A stretch of 64,000 nt of DNA, taken from NCBI GenBank assembly GCA_947494825.1, contig CANLWN010000001.1:496001-560000 (forward strand), read 5' to 3'. Positions 43,068-52,033 of this stretch are shown in pieces. Within the stretch, counting starts at the first letter, position 1. Each line of letters starts with the position of its first letter. The translations under genes and the position numbers were made by a program. The notes beneath the pieces are model-generated. The model made no database searches and was not told where the DNA came from. It saw only the letters and a program-made list of their open reading frames with translations. This DNA comes from an uncultured Flavobacteriaceae bacterium. Lineage in GTDB: Bacteria > Bacteroidota > Bacteroidia > Flavobacteriales > Flavobacteriaceae.

Positions 43068-43438
43068 TCGTTGATTTGGTTTTTAAAGTTGTCTAACGGG
43101 CTTCGTGCATGGCTTCGCGGGGTGGCCATCATCGCGCCCCATGCGTTATACATGTTGTTGTAGGCAGAAACTTTTGTTGTTTGCCCAAAGTAAATATAGT
43201 AAAACTTGGTATGGGCATGGGTATGATTATTTACATATATGGACGGTCCCAAAAAAAGCCGGTTTAAACGACTCTTAGGCATCAAAGACCGCACCCCCTC
43301 TCTTGCGCTAGGTAACTTAAGCGTAGAAGCGCTCTAAAACGCCTAAACTATTCTACCCGTTTATAAAGAAACGCGGAACCATCGCAAGAAACGGCACCAC
43401 CGGACAGGGCAGAGGACAAAGGCAAAACTACATTTTAC
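43068..43438. other. Gene-free stretch containing attC-like element D
   Basis: About 370 bases separate the TonB-C-like and DUF2911 genes. The right part (43170-43438) has no supportable gene on either strand. The left part is element D. Confidence 0.45.
43091..43167 (-). repeat. attC-like element D (best match)
   Basis: In gene direction it starts CTGCCTACAACAACATGTAT and ends CGAAGCCCGTTAGACAAC. GTTAGAC is a full match to the attC R' consensus GTTRRRY. The interior has the stem GCATGG/CCATGC (43107-43112/43139-43144) with further GC-rich pairing. It lies just upstream of the TonB-C-like gene, at the beginning of the six-gene run. Confidence 0.55.
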
Positions 43439-44515
43439 CTACATCCGTTCCAAAATCAGTTTGTTGGAGAGGTACATATAACGCGTATAGGGTTTGGAGC
43501 GTTCCCCGGCAAATTCATAGGCCTTGCCAAAATGATGGGTGGCCCTTTCCTGGTTCTTGTGCTTAATGTAATACTCGCCCATGGCCAGGTTGGCGATCCA
43601 ATTATCCGGCTCCTTTTGGAGCATTTCGGACAATAGGTCAAAGGTTTTTTGGGCATCATCCTCCAACAGCATAAAGCTCAAGGGGTAGTAATAATAGTAG
43701 GGGAAGCCCTTGCCAAGTTGTATGGCCTGCTCCCTATGGCTTTTGCTCTCCTTTTTATAGCCCATCTGGGCCAGCAGGTCGGCCTTTAGCATCAGGTTCC
43801 GGAAGCCTTCGCCCAACTTTAGGGATTGTTCCACATATTGCAGGGCCTGGGCCGCATTGCCCGGGTCCTGGGCCCTGGTGAGCTGGGCTATCTTAATGTA
43901 ATCGTCCACCGTTTTTTCTTCCTTGGCCTTGAGGTCCGTCAGCACATGGGCGTTGACGTCCACCGTGATCTCAATGCCGCACTTTACTGTGGACCATTGC
44001 AGTTCCAATACGGCCCGTTCGGGTTCCCGGGTTACAAATGCATAGCTAAGCCACTCCTGATAAGCGTTCTCTTCCGGGATGGCGGTAACGCGGAGCGCAT
44101 CGTCGGTTTTGTCATAGCTAAAACTGCCCCAGCTTTCCGAGTTCTTGGAGAAGATATAGGTCCACTCCCTTTCCTTTACGAAAATATGGAGGCCGTAGGT
44201 GCCCTTGGCCAGGGGCTTGCCCTGGATCTTGACATCATGGGTAAACGTTATCGTGGTGTTCTCGTTGGAACCGGCCCGCCAGGGGTACTCTACCCCATCC
44301 ACCACAAAATCATAGGGCACGATGCCCCCAAAGATCTTCCGCTGCTTGGCAGCCGGACTGTGGTACACCACGGTAACATCGGTAGTGCCTATACGCTGCT
44401 CCACACTGGCCCTGGGACTCACCTTGGTGGCCACCAACATATCCTGGGCAGTGCCCATAAGGCAGCCCATTAAAAACAATACGGTACTTACTATCCTAAA
44501 TTTCATCTTCATCAT
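43439..44515 (-). CDS. DUF2911 protein with TPR-like C terminus
   Basis: The 358-residue protein has a signal peptide (FLMGCLMGTAQDM). A DUF2911 domain over about 28-190 contains PRASVEQRIGTTDVTVVYHS, AAKQRKIFGGIVPYD, WRAGSNENTTITF and KGTYGLHIFVK. A TPR-like region covers about 210-350 (LQYVEQSLKLGEGFRNLMLK and NWIANLAMGEYYIKHKNQER). It is co-directional with the glycan-like protein gene 7 bases upstream, so the two are probably one operon. The domain's role is unknown. Confidence 0.92.
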   Translation of the reverse strand: MMKMKFRIVSTVLFLMGCLMGTAQDMLVATKVSPRASVEQRIGTTDVTVVYHSPAAKQRKIFGGIVPYDFVVDGVEYPWRAGSNENTTITFTHDVKIQGKPLAKGTYGLHIFVKEREWTYIFSKNSESWGSFSYDKTDDALRVTAIPEENAYQEWLSYAFVTREPERAVLELQWSTVKCGIEITVDVNAHVLTDLKAKEEKTVDDYIKIAQLTRAQDPGNAAQALQYVEQSLKLGEGFRNLMLKADLLAQMGYKKESKSHREQAIQLGKGFPYYYYYPLSFMLLEDDAQKTFDLLSEMLQKEPDNWIANLAMGEYYIKHKNQERATHHFGKAYEFAGERSKPYTRYMYLSNKLILERM

Positions 44516-44522
44516 TTTATAT

Positions 44523-45623
44523 CTACTTAATTTTTAAACCTTCCGGGGCCGTAAACTTCCCGGTCACCAACCAACCCCCAAAATCCTCCGAAACGGCCAA
44601 CAAGAGGGTGTTCTTTCCTTTTTTCAGGTTTAGGTACACGGCATCAAAGAGCCCTACCGTACCCAAATAGCGGTAGTCCCGGGAACGCCATCTATTGTTG
44701 CCGCTGTACATGGGAGTGCCGTTGAGGATCACCACTACCCTATCGCTATAGCCAAATTCAAAGCGTTTAAACCCACTTTTGGCCGCAGTAACCTCGATCT
44801 TTGCAAAAACGGTATTGCCCTCGGTATCGTCATAGCGCTGTACTGCCCGTGAAATATTGGCCGCCGTGCCTTCTTCTACTGCAATGGTTGCTCCCCACTT
44901 ACGTCCTTTGATCAGGCCATCGACCTTGGAGGGGTCATCCAGCAGTTTTTCATCGAACTTGTCGGACAGTTGCCATTCCGGGACCAGCCCCTCAATGGGC
45001 TTTCTGTCCATCGGTTGAAAGTCCTTTAGCTCGTAGTTGTTTTTATCGATCTTGATATTGGCCAGGTGCATGCCCTGGGCATTTCCCCCGGTGATGGAGA
45101 TACCGCCTGCTTTGGCCTCATGGAAGAGTTGCCAAGAAAGATGGGGCGTTTCCGAATGGTCCAGAAACACCTGGGCCCTATCGCCGTTAACGACGACTTT
45201 TACATGCGTCCAATCGTCATAATGATATTCGTAGGGGAAAGAATACCGTTCCCCAAAATAGAGTTGCCATGCCGTAATGCCCTTGATGAGCGGTATGGCC
45301 TGATTGGCATCGGGGTTGCCCGACTGGTGGGGCCGCACATAAAACTGTTCCGCATTGGCACCGTTTACCCGAAAATAAACCCCAGGAAAGGACTGCACCT
45401 CCTTTAGATAGATATCGTACTCAATGGTGCCGTTCAAAAAGGTTCCATCCTTTAGGCTAAGGGAGCCGCCCTGCAGGTAAACGGCCTCTTGGCCCTTATA
45501 GGTCTCCAGCACATAGGATTTTGCCTGTATGTCCCAATTTAGGGTATCCAAGGGAATAATGTCCTGGGCACTGCCCCAGGAAGCAAGGCATAGCAATGCC
45601 ATTGTAAGGATTGTTTTTTTCAT
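44523..45623 (-). CDS. Exported concanavalin-like (DUF1080-type) protein
   Basis: The 366-residue protein has a signal peptide (TILTMALLCLASWGSAQD). A jelly-roll domain of the DUF1080/3-keto-disaccharide-hydrolase or LamG type follows (about 25-200; GTIEYDIYLKEVQSFPGVYF, YDDWTHVKVVVNGDRAQVFL and a final HLANIKID). A second domain (about 220-365) contains GFKRFEFGYSDRVVVILNGT, a galactose-binding-like fold. The start at 45623 (MKKTILTMALL) was chosen for the signal; a longer frame adds a basic, unlikely leader. It heads the operon with the DUF2911 gene. Confidence 0.82.
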   Translation of the reverse strand: MKKTILTMALLCLASWGSAQDIIPLDTLNWDIQAKSYVLETYKGQEAVYLQGGSLSLKDGTFLNGTIEYDIYLKEVQSFPGVYFRVNGANAEQFYVRPHQSGNPDANQAIPLIKGITAWQLYFGERYSFPYEYHYDDWTHVKVVVNGDRAQVFLDHSETPHLSWQLFHEAKAGGISITGGNAQGMHLANIKIDKNNYELKDFQPMDRKPIEGLVPEWQLSDKFDEKLLDDPSKVDGLIKGRKWGATIAVEEGTAANISRAVQRYDDTEGNTVFAKIEVTAAKSGFKRFEFGYSDRVVVILNGTPMYSGNNRWRSRDYRYLGTVGLFDAVYLNLKKGKNTLLLAVSEDFGGWLVTGKFTAPEGLKIK

Positions 45624-45834
45624 GATGAATGTGTTTTTCTCCCGAAAAGATCTTGCATTATTGCTTGGTAGGGAAAACAAATTGGTGCAAGTTGGTGCAT
45701 TTGGGTTCAGGGCTCGCATTCGCCCGCCTTTCAAGAAACCATGAACCTCCTACTTTTTTTAGAGGGAAAGGGGTTGCCCACTTGTTTCATATACCCTAGG
45801 CTTTGTATCTTATAAGTGATTAAAACATGACCCT

Positions 45835-47427
45835 TTGCCTTACTTTGCCCGCTACTTTTTCGCCCTTGGAATCTTCCTGACGCTCACACCAGCTTGGGCC
45901 CAGGACGCGTTTGTCCATGGCAGGCTCCTGGATGCCCAAACGGAGGAACCCGTGGTGTTTGCCACCATCCGGATCAAAGGGAAGGCCATCGGGGTCATCT
46001 CCAATCAGGATGGGGGATTTAGGATCCCGAAAAGGTTTGAGGCAGAGGGCGATTCGCTGATCATCTCCAGCATGGGCTATGAAAGCAGACAGGTCTCCTT
46101 GGCACAGTTGTTCCAAAGCCCATTGAACCTCATACTGTTAACACCCAGGATCATTCAATTGGAGGAGGTGTTATTGGAGGAGAAACGGAAAAACCGCAGG
46201 AAGTTATCCGCCCGAAGAATCGTTCGCAATGCCATTAAGGCGATCGGGGAGAATTATCCGGTTACCCCCTTCTCTGCCATCGGATATTATCGGGATTACC
46301 AATTTGTGGACGGTGCCTACCTGAATCTGAACGAAGCTATCTTGGAGGTTTTCGATTCCGGTTTTGACACCGTGGACGACCTTGAAACCAACGTGAGCCT
46401 CTACTACAAAAACCAGAACACAGATTTTGAGCGCGATACGGTAGCGGATAACAAATACGGGGACCATACGGCATCCAAAAAGTATATCAGCAATGCACAC
46501 CTGTCGGACTATGGGGGTAATGAGTTTACGATTTTGAGAATCCATGACGCCATCCGCAATTACAACATCAACGCCTTTGATTTTGTAAATAAGTTCGAAA
46601 AGAATCTGATCAAAAATCATGCCTTGCGAAAGGAGCGTGATACCTATACCGAGGAAGAAGTGCTTTACACCATACGCATGTCAAAATCAATACCAGGTTA
46701 TCAAGTAGCGGGTCGTCTGTATATTTCAAAACGGGACTTCGCCATTCATAAAATGCAATATGCCGTCTATGAAACATCTGGTCAAGGCGCTAAAGACCCT
46801 TCCAGTGAAAAAAACAGATTGCTTTTTGAAGTGGTCACCGAATATAAAAGGGAAGATGAAAAGATGTACTTAAATTACATTTCCTTCCACAACGACTTTC
46901 AGTTGATCGAACCTCCCGGTTTTGTGGTGGATGCTGTAGTTTTGGTGTTCAGTTGCGAGTGTTTTGAAGTGCGGTTCAACGAGAACATTGATCCCAATAC
47001 GGCTGGTGACCTGGCCAACTATGATTTTAGTTTTAAAGGAAATAAAATAGCATTCAACGAGGTAGTCGTTTATCCCAAAGCCGTTCGCCTGTTTCCCAAG
47101 GTGGGTGCCAAGACCTTCAATACTATGGTAAAAGTGGTCTCCGCACATAACAATGACCCCAATAGGTTACCAAGTGCTTTCAGAACAGCCATTGGCGGTG
47201 TGTTGGATGAAGTGCGGGAGCAGTTGGTCAATGAGGACAAGCATCGCGAGATCCAACAGTTTCGGGAGTTTTTTGTTCAAAAATTAACTATCGGAAAAAC
47301 TACTGGGAGCGCCAGTCCGACCTATATGGACAAAAACAGACCCATTTTTGAAGATCAACCTGTTTCACAGCCAGAGGGTGCGGCCGACTATTGGATCAAT
47401 ACGCCTTTGCAGAAGGTACCGGAATAA
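45835..47427 (+). CDS. Exported protein with CarboxypepD-like N-terminal domain
   Basis: The 530-residue protein has a signal peptide (FFALGIFLTLTPAWAQ) and a carboxypeptidase-regulatory-like domain (about 24-110; GRLLDAQTEEPVVFATIRIK and ISSMGYESRQVSL). A long domain follows that is related to the Bacteroidota family found next to outer-membrane receptors, with RRIVRNAIKAIGENYPVTPF and YQVAGRLYISKRDFAIHKMQ. The frame opens with TTG (45835); a nearby ATG at 45827 is out of frame. No TonB-dependent barrel is present. Confidence 0.83.
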   Translation: MPYFARYFFALGIFLTLTPAWAQDAFVHGRLLDAQTEEPVVFATIRIKGKAIGVISNQDGGFRIPKRFEAEGDSLIISSMGYESRQVSLAQLFQSPLNLILLTPRIIQLEEVLLEEKRKNRRKLSARRIVRNAIKAIGENYPVTPFSAIGYYRDYQFVDGAYLNLNEAILEVFDSGFDTVDDLETNVSLYYKNQNTDFERDTVADNKYGDHTASKKYISNAHLSDYGGNEFTILRIHDAIRNYNINAFDFVNKFEKNLIKNHALRKERDTYTEEEVLYTIRMSKSIPGYQVAGRLYISKRDFAIHKMQYAVYETSGQGAKDPSSEKNRLLFEVVTEYKREDEKMYLNYISFHNDFQLIEPPGFVVDAVVLVFSCECFEVRFNENIDPNTAGDLANYDFSFKGNKIAFNEVVVYPKAVRLFPKVGAKTFNTMVKVVSAHNNDPNRLPSAFRTAIGGVLDEVREQLVNEDKHREIQQFREFFVQKLTIGKTTGSASPTYMDKNRPIFEDQPVSQPEGAADYWINTPLQKVPE

Positions 47428-47619
47428 TGCGGCTGTAACGGGAAACTTTAAGGTTCCGTAGGAGCCACTGTGTTTGGAACAGGTTAAAAATAACATCGTG
47501 CGTTGGGTTGGAACGGGTCATTTTAGAAACGCTCAATGCGATTTTCATCAATCTTTCTATAGTCTACAACAAAGAAAAAAAGCAGTACTTTAATAGCTGT
47601 TTTTCAAGGGCTGTATAAA

Positions 47620-48183
47620 ATGTTATTTATAGACTTCTATAACGCTATTTTAAATACTTCGTTTGCTTACGACGACCTCCCCTTTTCCGTGGAAACCATA
47701 AAGGTTACCAAGGGAACACGTTTAACGGTATACGGACAGCTTGAAGATTCCCTGTACTTTATGAACAAGGGTATCGTGGAAATGACGATCAAAAGTTATA
47801 TGACCGAAAAGATAATCGACTTTTTCTTTGAAGCCGAGCTCTTCTGTGGCTACACTTCCTTTTTGGACCAGCTTCCCACAGATGTTCAAACAACTGCTTT
47901 GATGGATTCCGAAATGGAGGTCATAAAACGCAAAGACCTGTTGCCCGCATATGACCATTCCCTTGAAGCAAACAAATTTGGAAGGATTGCTACCGAACAG
48001 GGGTATATAAGAAAATCCAACAGGGAAAAGGATCTTTTGACCAAGACCGCAGAGGAAAGATATGAAGAAATGTTCCGGACACATTCCGATTATATTTCCT
48101 TTATACCCGTTAATAAAGTTGCAAAATACCTAGGGATACACCCCGAAAGCCTCAGTAGAATAAGGAAGAAAATGAATTCCTAA
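47620..48183 (+). CDS. Crp/Fnr-family transcriptional regulator
   Basis: The 187-residue protein has a cyclic-nucleotide-binding-like beta roll (about 20-120; VTKGTRLTVYGQLEDSLYFM and FFFEAELFCGYTSFLDQLPT). A short C-terminal HTH contains VNKVAKYLGIHPESLSRIRK. Four-Cys FNR iron-sulfur ligands are absent, so direct oxygen sensing by a cluster is unlikely. Targets probably include sites of the TGTGA-N6-TCAC type such as the one at 24476-24491, but specificity is not proven. Confidence 0.92.
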   Translation: MLFIDFYNAILNTSFAYDDLPFSVETIKVTKGTRLTVYGQLEDSLYFMNKGIVEMTIKSYMTEKIIDFFFEAELFCGYTSFLDQLPTDVQTTALMDSEMEVIKRKDLLPAYDHSLEANKFGRIATEQGYIRKSNREKDLLTKTAEERYEEMFRTHSDYISFIPVNKVAKYLGIHPESLSRIRKKMNS

Positions 48184-48226
48184 CATAGGTCAAGCCCAAT
48201 TTTTAGTTTAGGCTTTTTGCCGCATA

Positions 48227-48234
48227 TATTTTTG
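48227..48234 (+). promoter_or_regulatory. -7 element of the sterol-desaturase-like gene
   Basis: TATTTTTG is an exact TAnnTTTG 27 bases before the start at 48261. It lies inside an inverted repeat CCGCA/TGCGG (48220-48238), so it may be regulated. The Crp/Fnr gene ends 43 bases upstream. Confidence 0.5.
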
Positions 48235-48260
48235 CGGTGAAATTATTTAAACTAAAAATC

Positions 48261-49040
48261 ATGGAACATTTTATTTCACAATTGCCCACTCCCTTAGAAA
48301 TTTTACTGGACCCCATTTCCTTAATCGTTTATGCCATTTTTGGAAGCTTGTTTCTCTGGGAATCCCTATTCCCGGCCAGAAAATTGCCCAAAATGAGGTT
48401 CTGGAAAACCAAGGGCCTAACATTCTTTATTGCCTACATGCTGCTCACCACCTACATCCCTTTGCTCTGGGACGACTTTTTTGCGTCCTATCAATTAATG
48501 GACCTAAGTGGTTTGAGCATTTCTGCGCAGGTTATCTTGGGCATATTCTTATTTGAACTGGTGCAATATGGCTGGCATATAAGCATGCACAAATCCGACT
48601 TTTTATTTAGGGTGTCCCACCAGATGCATCATAGTTCCGAAAGGCTGGATGTTCCGAGTGCTTTTATGCTAAGTCCAAACGATATGATCGGACTGTCATT
48701 GGTGGGGTCGGTCAGTTTTGCCCTGGTCATGGGGTTAACTCCCCAAGCGATCACCATTATTATCCTATCGCTCACCTTTTTTGGTGTTTTTCAGCACGCC
48801 AATATCAATACGGCCAGATGGATAGGCTATATCATTCAGCGTCCTGAGAGTCACACCATCCATCACGCCAGGGGCATACATAGATACAACTATACCGATC
48901 TGCCGGTCATAGATATGCTGTTCGGGACTTTTAAAAACCCCAGATCATACGAGCACGAAACGGGATATTACCTGGGTGCCTCCAATAGGATATGGGACAT
49001 GTTGCGCTTTAAGGATGTAACCTCAAAGGAAAACAAATGA
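48261..49040 (+). CDS. Fatty-acid hydroxylase/sterol desaturase family membrane protein
   Basis: The 259-residue protein has four hydrophobic segments and the diiron histidine clusters of this superfamily: HISMHKSD, SHQMHHSSE and a final HTIHHARGIHRYNYTDLP. Start 48261 (MEHFISQLPTP) matches the family; an ATG at 48237 adds eight residues. Such enzymes hydroxylate or desaturate lipids or carotenoids using oxygen. The Crp/Fnr regulator lies upstream and a methyltransferase follows after 150 bases. Confidence 0.9.
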   Translation: MEHFISQLPTPLEILLDPISLIVYAIFGSLFLWESLFPARKLPKMRFWKTKGLTFFIAYMLLTTYIPLLWDDFFASYQLMDLSGLSISAQVILGIFLFELVQYGWHISMHKSDFLFRVSHQMHHSSERLDVPSAFMLSPNDMIGLSLVGSVSFALVMGLTPQAITIIILSLTFFGVFQHANINTARWIGYIIQRPESHTIHHARGIHRYNYTDLPVIDMLFGTFKNPRSYEHETGYYLGASNRIWDMLRFKDVTSKENK

Positions 49041-49190
49041 AAAAAATAAAAATCATTTGGTTCGGTTGGAGCAGTCCTAATAAAATGGTGCTCCAACAAA
49101 GAAGAACTTACGCAGCAGGTCTGATCCTTTATTATTACAAATTCATCGATCATTAAATGCTTACGTCATAACCACTAAAAACAAAATTCT

Positions 49191-49829
49191 ATGAGCAACG
49201 AATTTAAAAATAACCGTATTCTAGGGCCTATTAACGCTTGGATGTTCAAGATGCTTTCCGGTTACATGAACTATCTTTTTGGAAAGTCGAAAAGAAGCCT
49301 TTTCAAAAACCATCCGGAGACTGTGGTGGAAATAGGTCCCGGAGCCGGAGCCAACATGCGATACCTTAAAAAGGGAACAAAGTTGATTGCAATAGAGCCC
49401 AATATCCATATGCACAAAAACTTGAAGGCGAGCGCAAAAAAATACGGGATAGCCCTTGAAATAAAGACCATGGTAGGTGAAGCCATAGACCTGCCCGATG
49501 ATTCGGTCGACTTTGTGGCCTGCACCCTTGTTATGTGCACGGTGTCCGATCCTGCCAAATGCATGGAGCAAATAAGGCGCATCCTAAAGCCTTTGGGTGT
49601 TTTTGTGTTTATTGAGCATGTGAAAGCAAAGGAAAACACGGTCTTGGCGCTGATCCAACACCTGACCCACGAACCCTGGCATTGGTTTTTTGAAGGATGC
49701 CATACCAACAGGGACACGAAATCGCTATTGGAATCGGCCGGTTTTAGTGCTTTGACCTTGGAAGAATACAACTCGTACTCTCCCTTTGTTCCCATTATCC
49801 CCCAAATTAGGGGAAGGGCCATAAAATAA
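49191..49829 (+). CDS. Class I SAM-dependent methyltransferase
   Basis: The 212-residue enzyme has the methyltransferase nucleotide fold: TVVEIGPGAGANMRYLKKGT (motif I), LIAIEPNIHMHKNL (acidic post-I), IDLPDDSVDFVACTLVMCTV (motif II) and LKPLGVFVFIEHV (motif III). It resembles UbiE/COQ5-like or phospholipid-type methyltransferases. It may modify a lipid in connection with the neighbouring hydroxylase. The last 171 bases of the gene recur at 51321-51490 beyond the symporter gene. Confidence 0.92.
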   Translation: MSNEFKNNRILGPINAWMFKMLSGYMNYLFGKSKRSLFKNHPETVVEIGPGAGANMRYLKKGTKLIAIEPNIHMHKNLKASAKKYGIALEIKTMVGEAIDLPDDSVDFVACTLVMCTVSDPAKCMEQIRRILKPLGVFVFIEHVKAKENTVLALIQHLTHEPWHWFFEGCHTNRDTKSLLESAGFSALTLEEYNSYSPFVPIIPQIRGRAIK

Positions 49830-49999
49830 TAGAGGTCATGGCACTCTTTCTGTTTTTTCATCAGTTCTTCCAAGGATCGCTTCAATGAAAAAATCCAAGT
49901 GGTTGAATCAATGGCTTAATTGACTAATTTTATTGTGCAGGTGGCGCATGTTTCGTCATTGGCCGTAAACGCTTATTTACCATTATTTAAAACTGGATT

Positions 50000-51307
50000 T
50001 TGATCAGCATAAAACCACTTAATGACCTCTCTGTCTATTTAAGCCATTTGGTAAAAGGCCGTTTATGGTTAAAGGTGACCCTTGGAATCCTTTTTGGTGT
50101 GGGGGTCGGTATACTGATCAACCCGGCCTTTGGCCTGGTATCCCATGAAATGAGCACCACGCTTGGCAGTTGGTTAAACTTACCGGGAGAAATATTCATG
50201 AAGCTTGTCCAAATGGTGATGATCCCCTTAATATTTGCCTCCATTATTACCGGATTGGCGAGCAATGTTTCGGGGAACCTTAAATCTTTTGGTCTTTGGC
50301 TCCTGTTGTATTTTGTTTTTACCACCGTGGTGGCGATTTTCATTGGCGTTGTCATGGCGTTCTTGTTCCGTCCTGGCAAATATGTAAGCGCGCTCGGTGG
50401 ATTCTCGGAAAACGACGTTCCACAAGCGGTTCAGGAATCGGGCGCTATGGTCCTAAATCTCCCGGAATCCATCTCCAATCTTATTCCGGTCAATCCGCTG
50501 GAAGCCATCTTACGGGGAGAAATGTTGAGCATTGTCATCTTTACCATCATTATTGGAGTGGCCATCACACAACTGGAAGACCGGTTCGCAACTCCAGTGA
50601 TGCGGTTTGTGGAGGCCATGCAAAAGATCTGTATGATCGTGGTCGGTTGGGCCATGAGACTGGTTCCGTACGCCGTATTTGGATTGATGGCCGCACTGCT
50701 GTCCAAGACAGGATTTGCCATTCTTACCGGGCTCGGATATTATATCTTGGTCGTGGTTGTGGGACTTATGATCTTAATGGGATTTTACCTATTGCTCTAT
50801 TTCTTGTTCAAGAGGGAGAATCCGTTCACCTTCTTACTGCGAATAAAGGATGCACAGCTACTGGCATTTTCTACGGCCAGTTCGGCCGCCGTAATGCCGC
50901 TTTCCATGAAAATTGCGGACGAAAAGCTGGGGGTTTCCTCTAAGGTCAGTGATTTTGTAATCCCTATTGGCGCAACCATAAACATGGATGGAACGGCCCT
51001 ATTCCAGTGCGTGACCGTACTTTTTATGGCACAGGCCTATGGAATGGAATTGGCGGTTTTTGAGGTGTTACTCATCACCGTTACCGTTGTAGCGGCTTCC
51101 ATTGGCACACCCGCCATCCCGGGCGGAGGCGTTATTGTTCTGGCCTCGGTACTAAAAAGTAGCGGCATACCGGTAGAGGGCCTTGTCGTTATTATTGGAA
51201 TAGACCGGATTTTGGGAATGCTTAGAACAGCCGTCAATGTAACAGGGGATTTAACGGCTACCGCCATTTTCAATACCTGGTATGGAAATACGGCCAGTAC
51301 AAACTAA
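50000..51307 (+). CDS. Dicarboxylate/amino acid:cation symporter (DAACS, GltP-like)
   Basis: The 435-residue membrane protein has eight hydrophobic segments and the two family signatures: STASSAAVMPLSMKIADEK (serine-rich re-entrant loop) and VIPIGATINMDGTALFQC (NMDGTA). The second re-entrant loop, ASIGTPAIPGGGVIVLASVL, is present, with GIDRILGMLRTAVNVTGD near the C terminus. The frame opens with TTG at 50000; no ATG fits. It transports acidic amino acids or dicarboxylates with protons or sodium. It lies between the full methyltransferase gene and a second copy of that gene's 3' end. Confidence 0.95.
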   Translation: MISIKPLNDLSVYLSHLVKGRLWLKVTLGILFGVGVGILINPAFGLVSHEMSTTLGSWLNLPGEIFMKLVQMVMIPLIFASIITGLASNVSGNLKSFGLWLLLYFVFTTVVAIFIGVVMAFLFRPGKYVSALGGFSENDVPQAVQESGAMVLNLPESISNLIPVNPLEAILRGEMLSIVIFTIIIGVAITQLEDRFATPVMRFVEAMQKICMIVVGWAMRLVPYAVFGLMAALLSKTGFAILTGLGYYILVVVVGLMILMGFYLLLYFLFKRENPFTFLLRIKDAQLLAFSTASSAAVMPLSMKIADEKLGVSSKVSDFVIPIGATINMDGTALFQCVTVLFMAQAYGMELAVFEVLLITVTVVAASIGTPAIPGGGVIVLASVLKSSGIPVEGLVVIIGIDRILGMLRTAVNVTGDLTATAIFNTWYGNTASTN

Positions 51308-51320
51308 AACTATGTCGAGG

Positions 51321-51490
51321 CTGATCTAACACCTGACCCATAGGCCCTGGCGTTGGTCTTTTGAAGGATGCCATACCAAGAGGGACACGAAATCCCTTTG
51401 GAATCGGCCGGTTTTGGTGCTTTGACATTGGAAGAATACAACGCTTACGCTCCCTTTGTTCCCATTATCCCCCAAATTAGGGGAAGGGCC
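51321..51490 (+). pseudogene. Detached, frameshifted copy of the methyltransferase 3' end
   Basis: The 170 bases correspond to 49650-49820 of the methyltransferase gene with about 90 percent identity by eye and a one-base deletion near 51393. Even so the ending GRA and a 40-base identical tail are shared. The frame is broken by stops near the beginning, so it is a remnant. It begins 14 bases after the symporter stop codon. Confidence 0.88.
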
Positions 51491-51546
51491 ACGGCTAACT
51501 TATGCCAAGACAGAAGACAAATACCGGATGGAGTCGGTCTATTGTA

Positions 51547-51852
51547 TCACATATAGGTATAGACAATAGCTCCCCAGACCAGAACCAGGTTGACCAACAA
51601 AATAACAAAAGCATAAAAGGAATAGGTTTTTGGGGACCACTTGTCCTGAGTCAAGTGTTTTAATGAAACGAAAAAAGCGACAGGCAGCACAACTAGCGTC
51701 ATGGGGATAAATAATGATTCTGCTATAATACCCATCAAATTTTTAGAAAACTTTGATCCTACGAAGTAATGGCTAAAACAGATGAGTAAAAAGAAGGAAG
51801 ATATGATCAGACTGATGTAAAATACCTGTTTGGGTTTTAATCTTTTCAACAT
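51547..51852 (-). CDS. Small membrane protein, unknown
   Basis: The 101-residue protein has three hydrophobic segments: about 11-30, 39-63 and 80-100. Charged residues lie between them (SKFSKNLMG and LKHLTQDKWSPKTY). Its basic start (MLKRLKPKQVFYISL) looks like a true membrane-protein start. I recognise no family. Confidence 0.62.
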   Translation of the reverse strand: MLKRLKPKQVFYISLIISSFFLLICFSHYFVGSKFSKNLMGIIAESLFIPMTLVVLPVAFFVSLKHLTQDKWSPKTYSFYAFVILLVNLVLVWGAIVYTYM

Positions 51853-52033
51853 GACCTTTTTATATCGCCTTGGTTGGATTCAAGGTATCCCATTGGAATG
51901 GAAAACTCAAAAACAATGTAAGCGCTGGGCGTATATGGGGATAAGTGGGTAAATCGAGACGTATCTGTATATACAAAGGAGGTGTTGGTGGGGAAGCTGG
52001 AGGTTTGGTCCCCTACCCTATTGGTCTAGCTGT

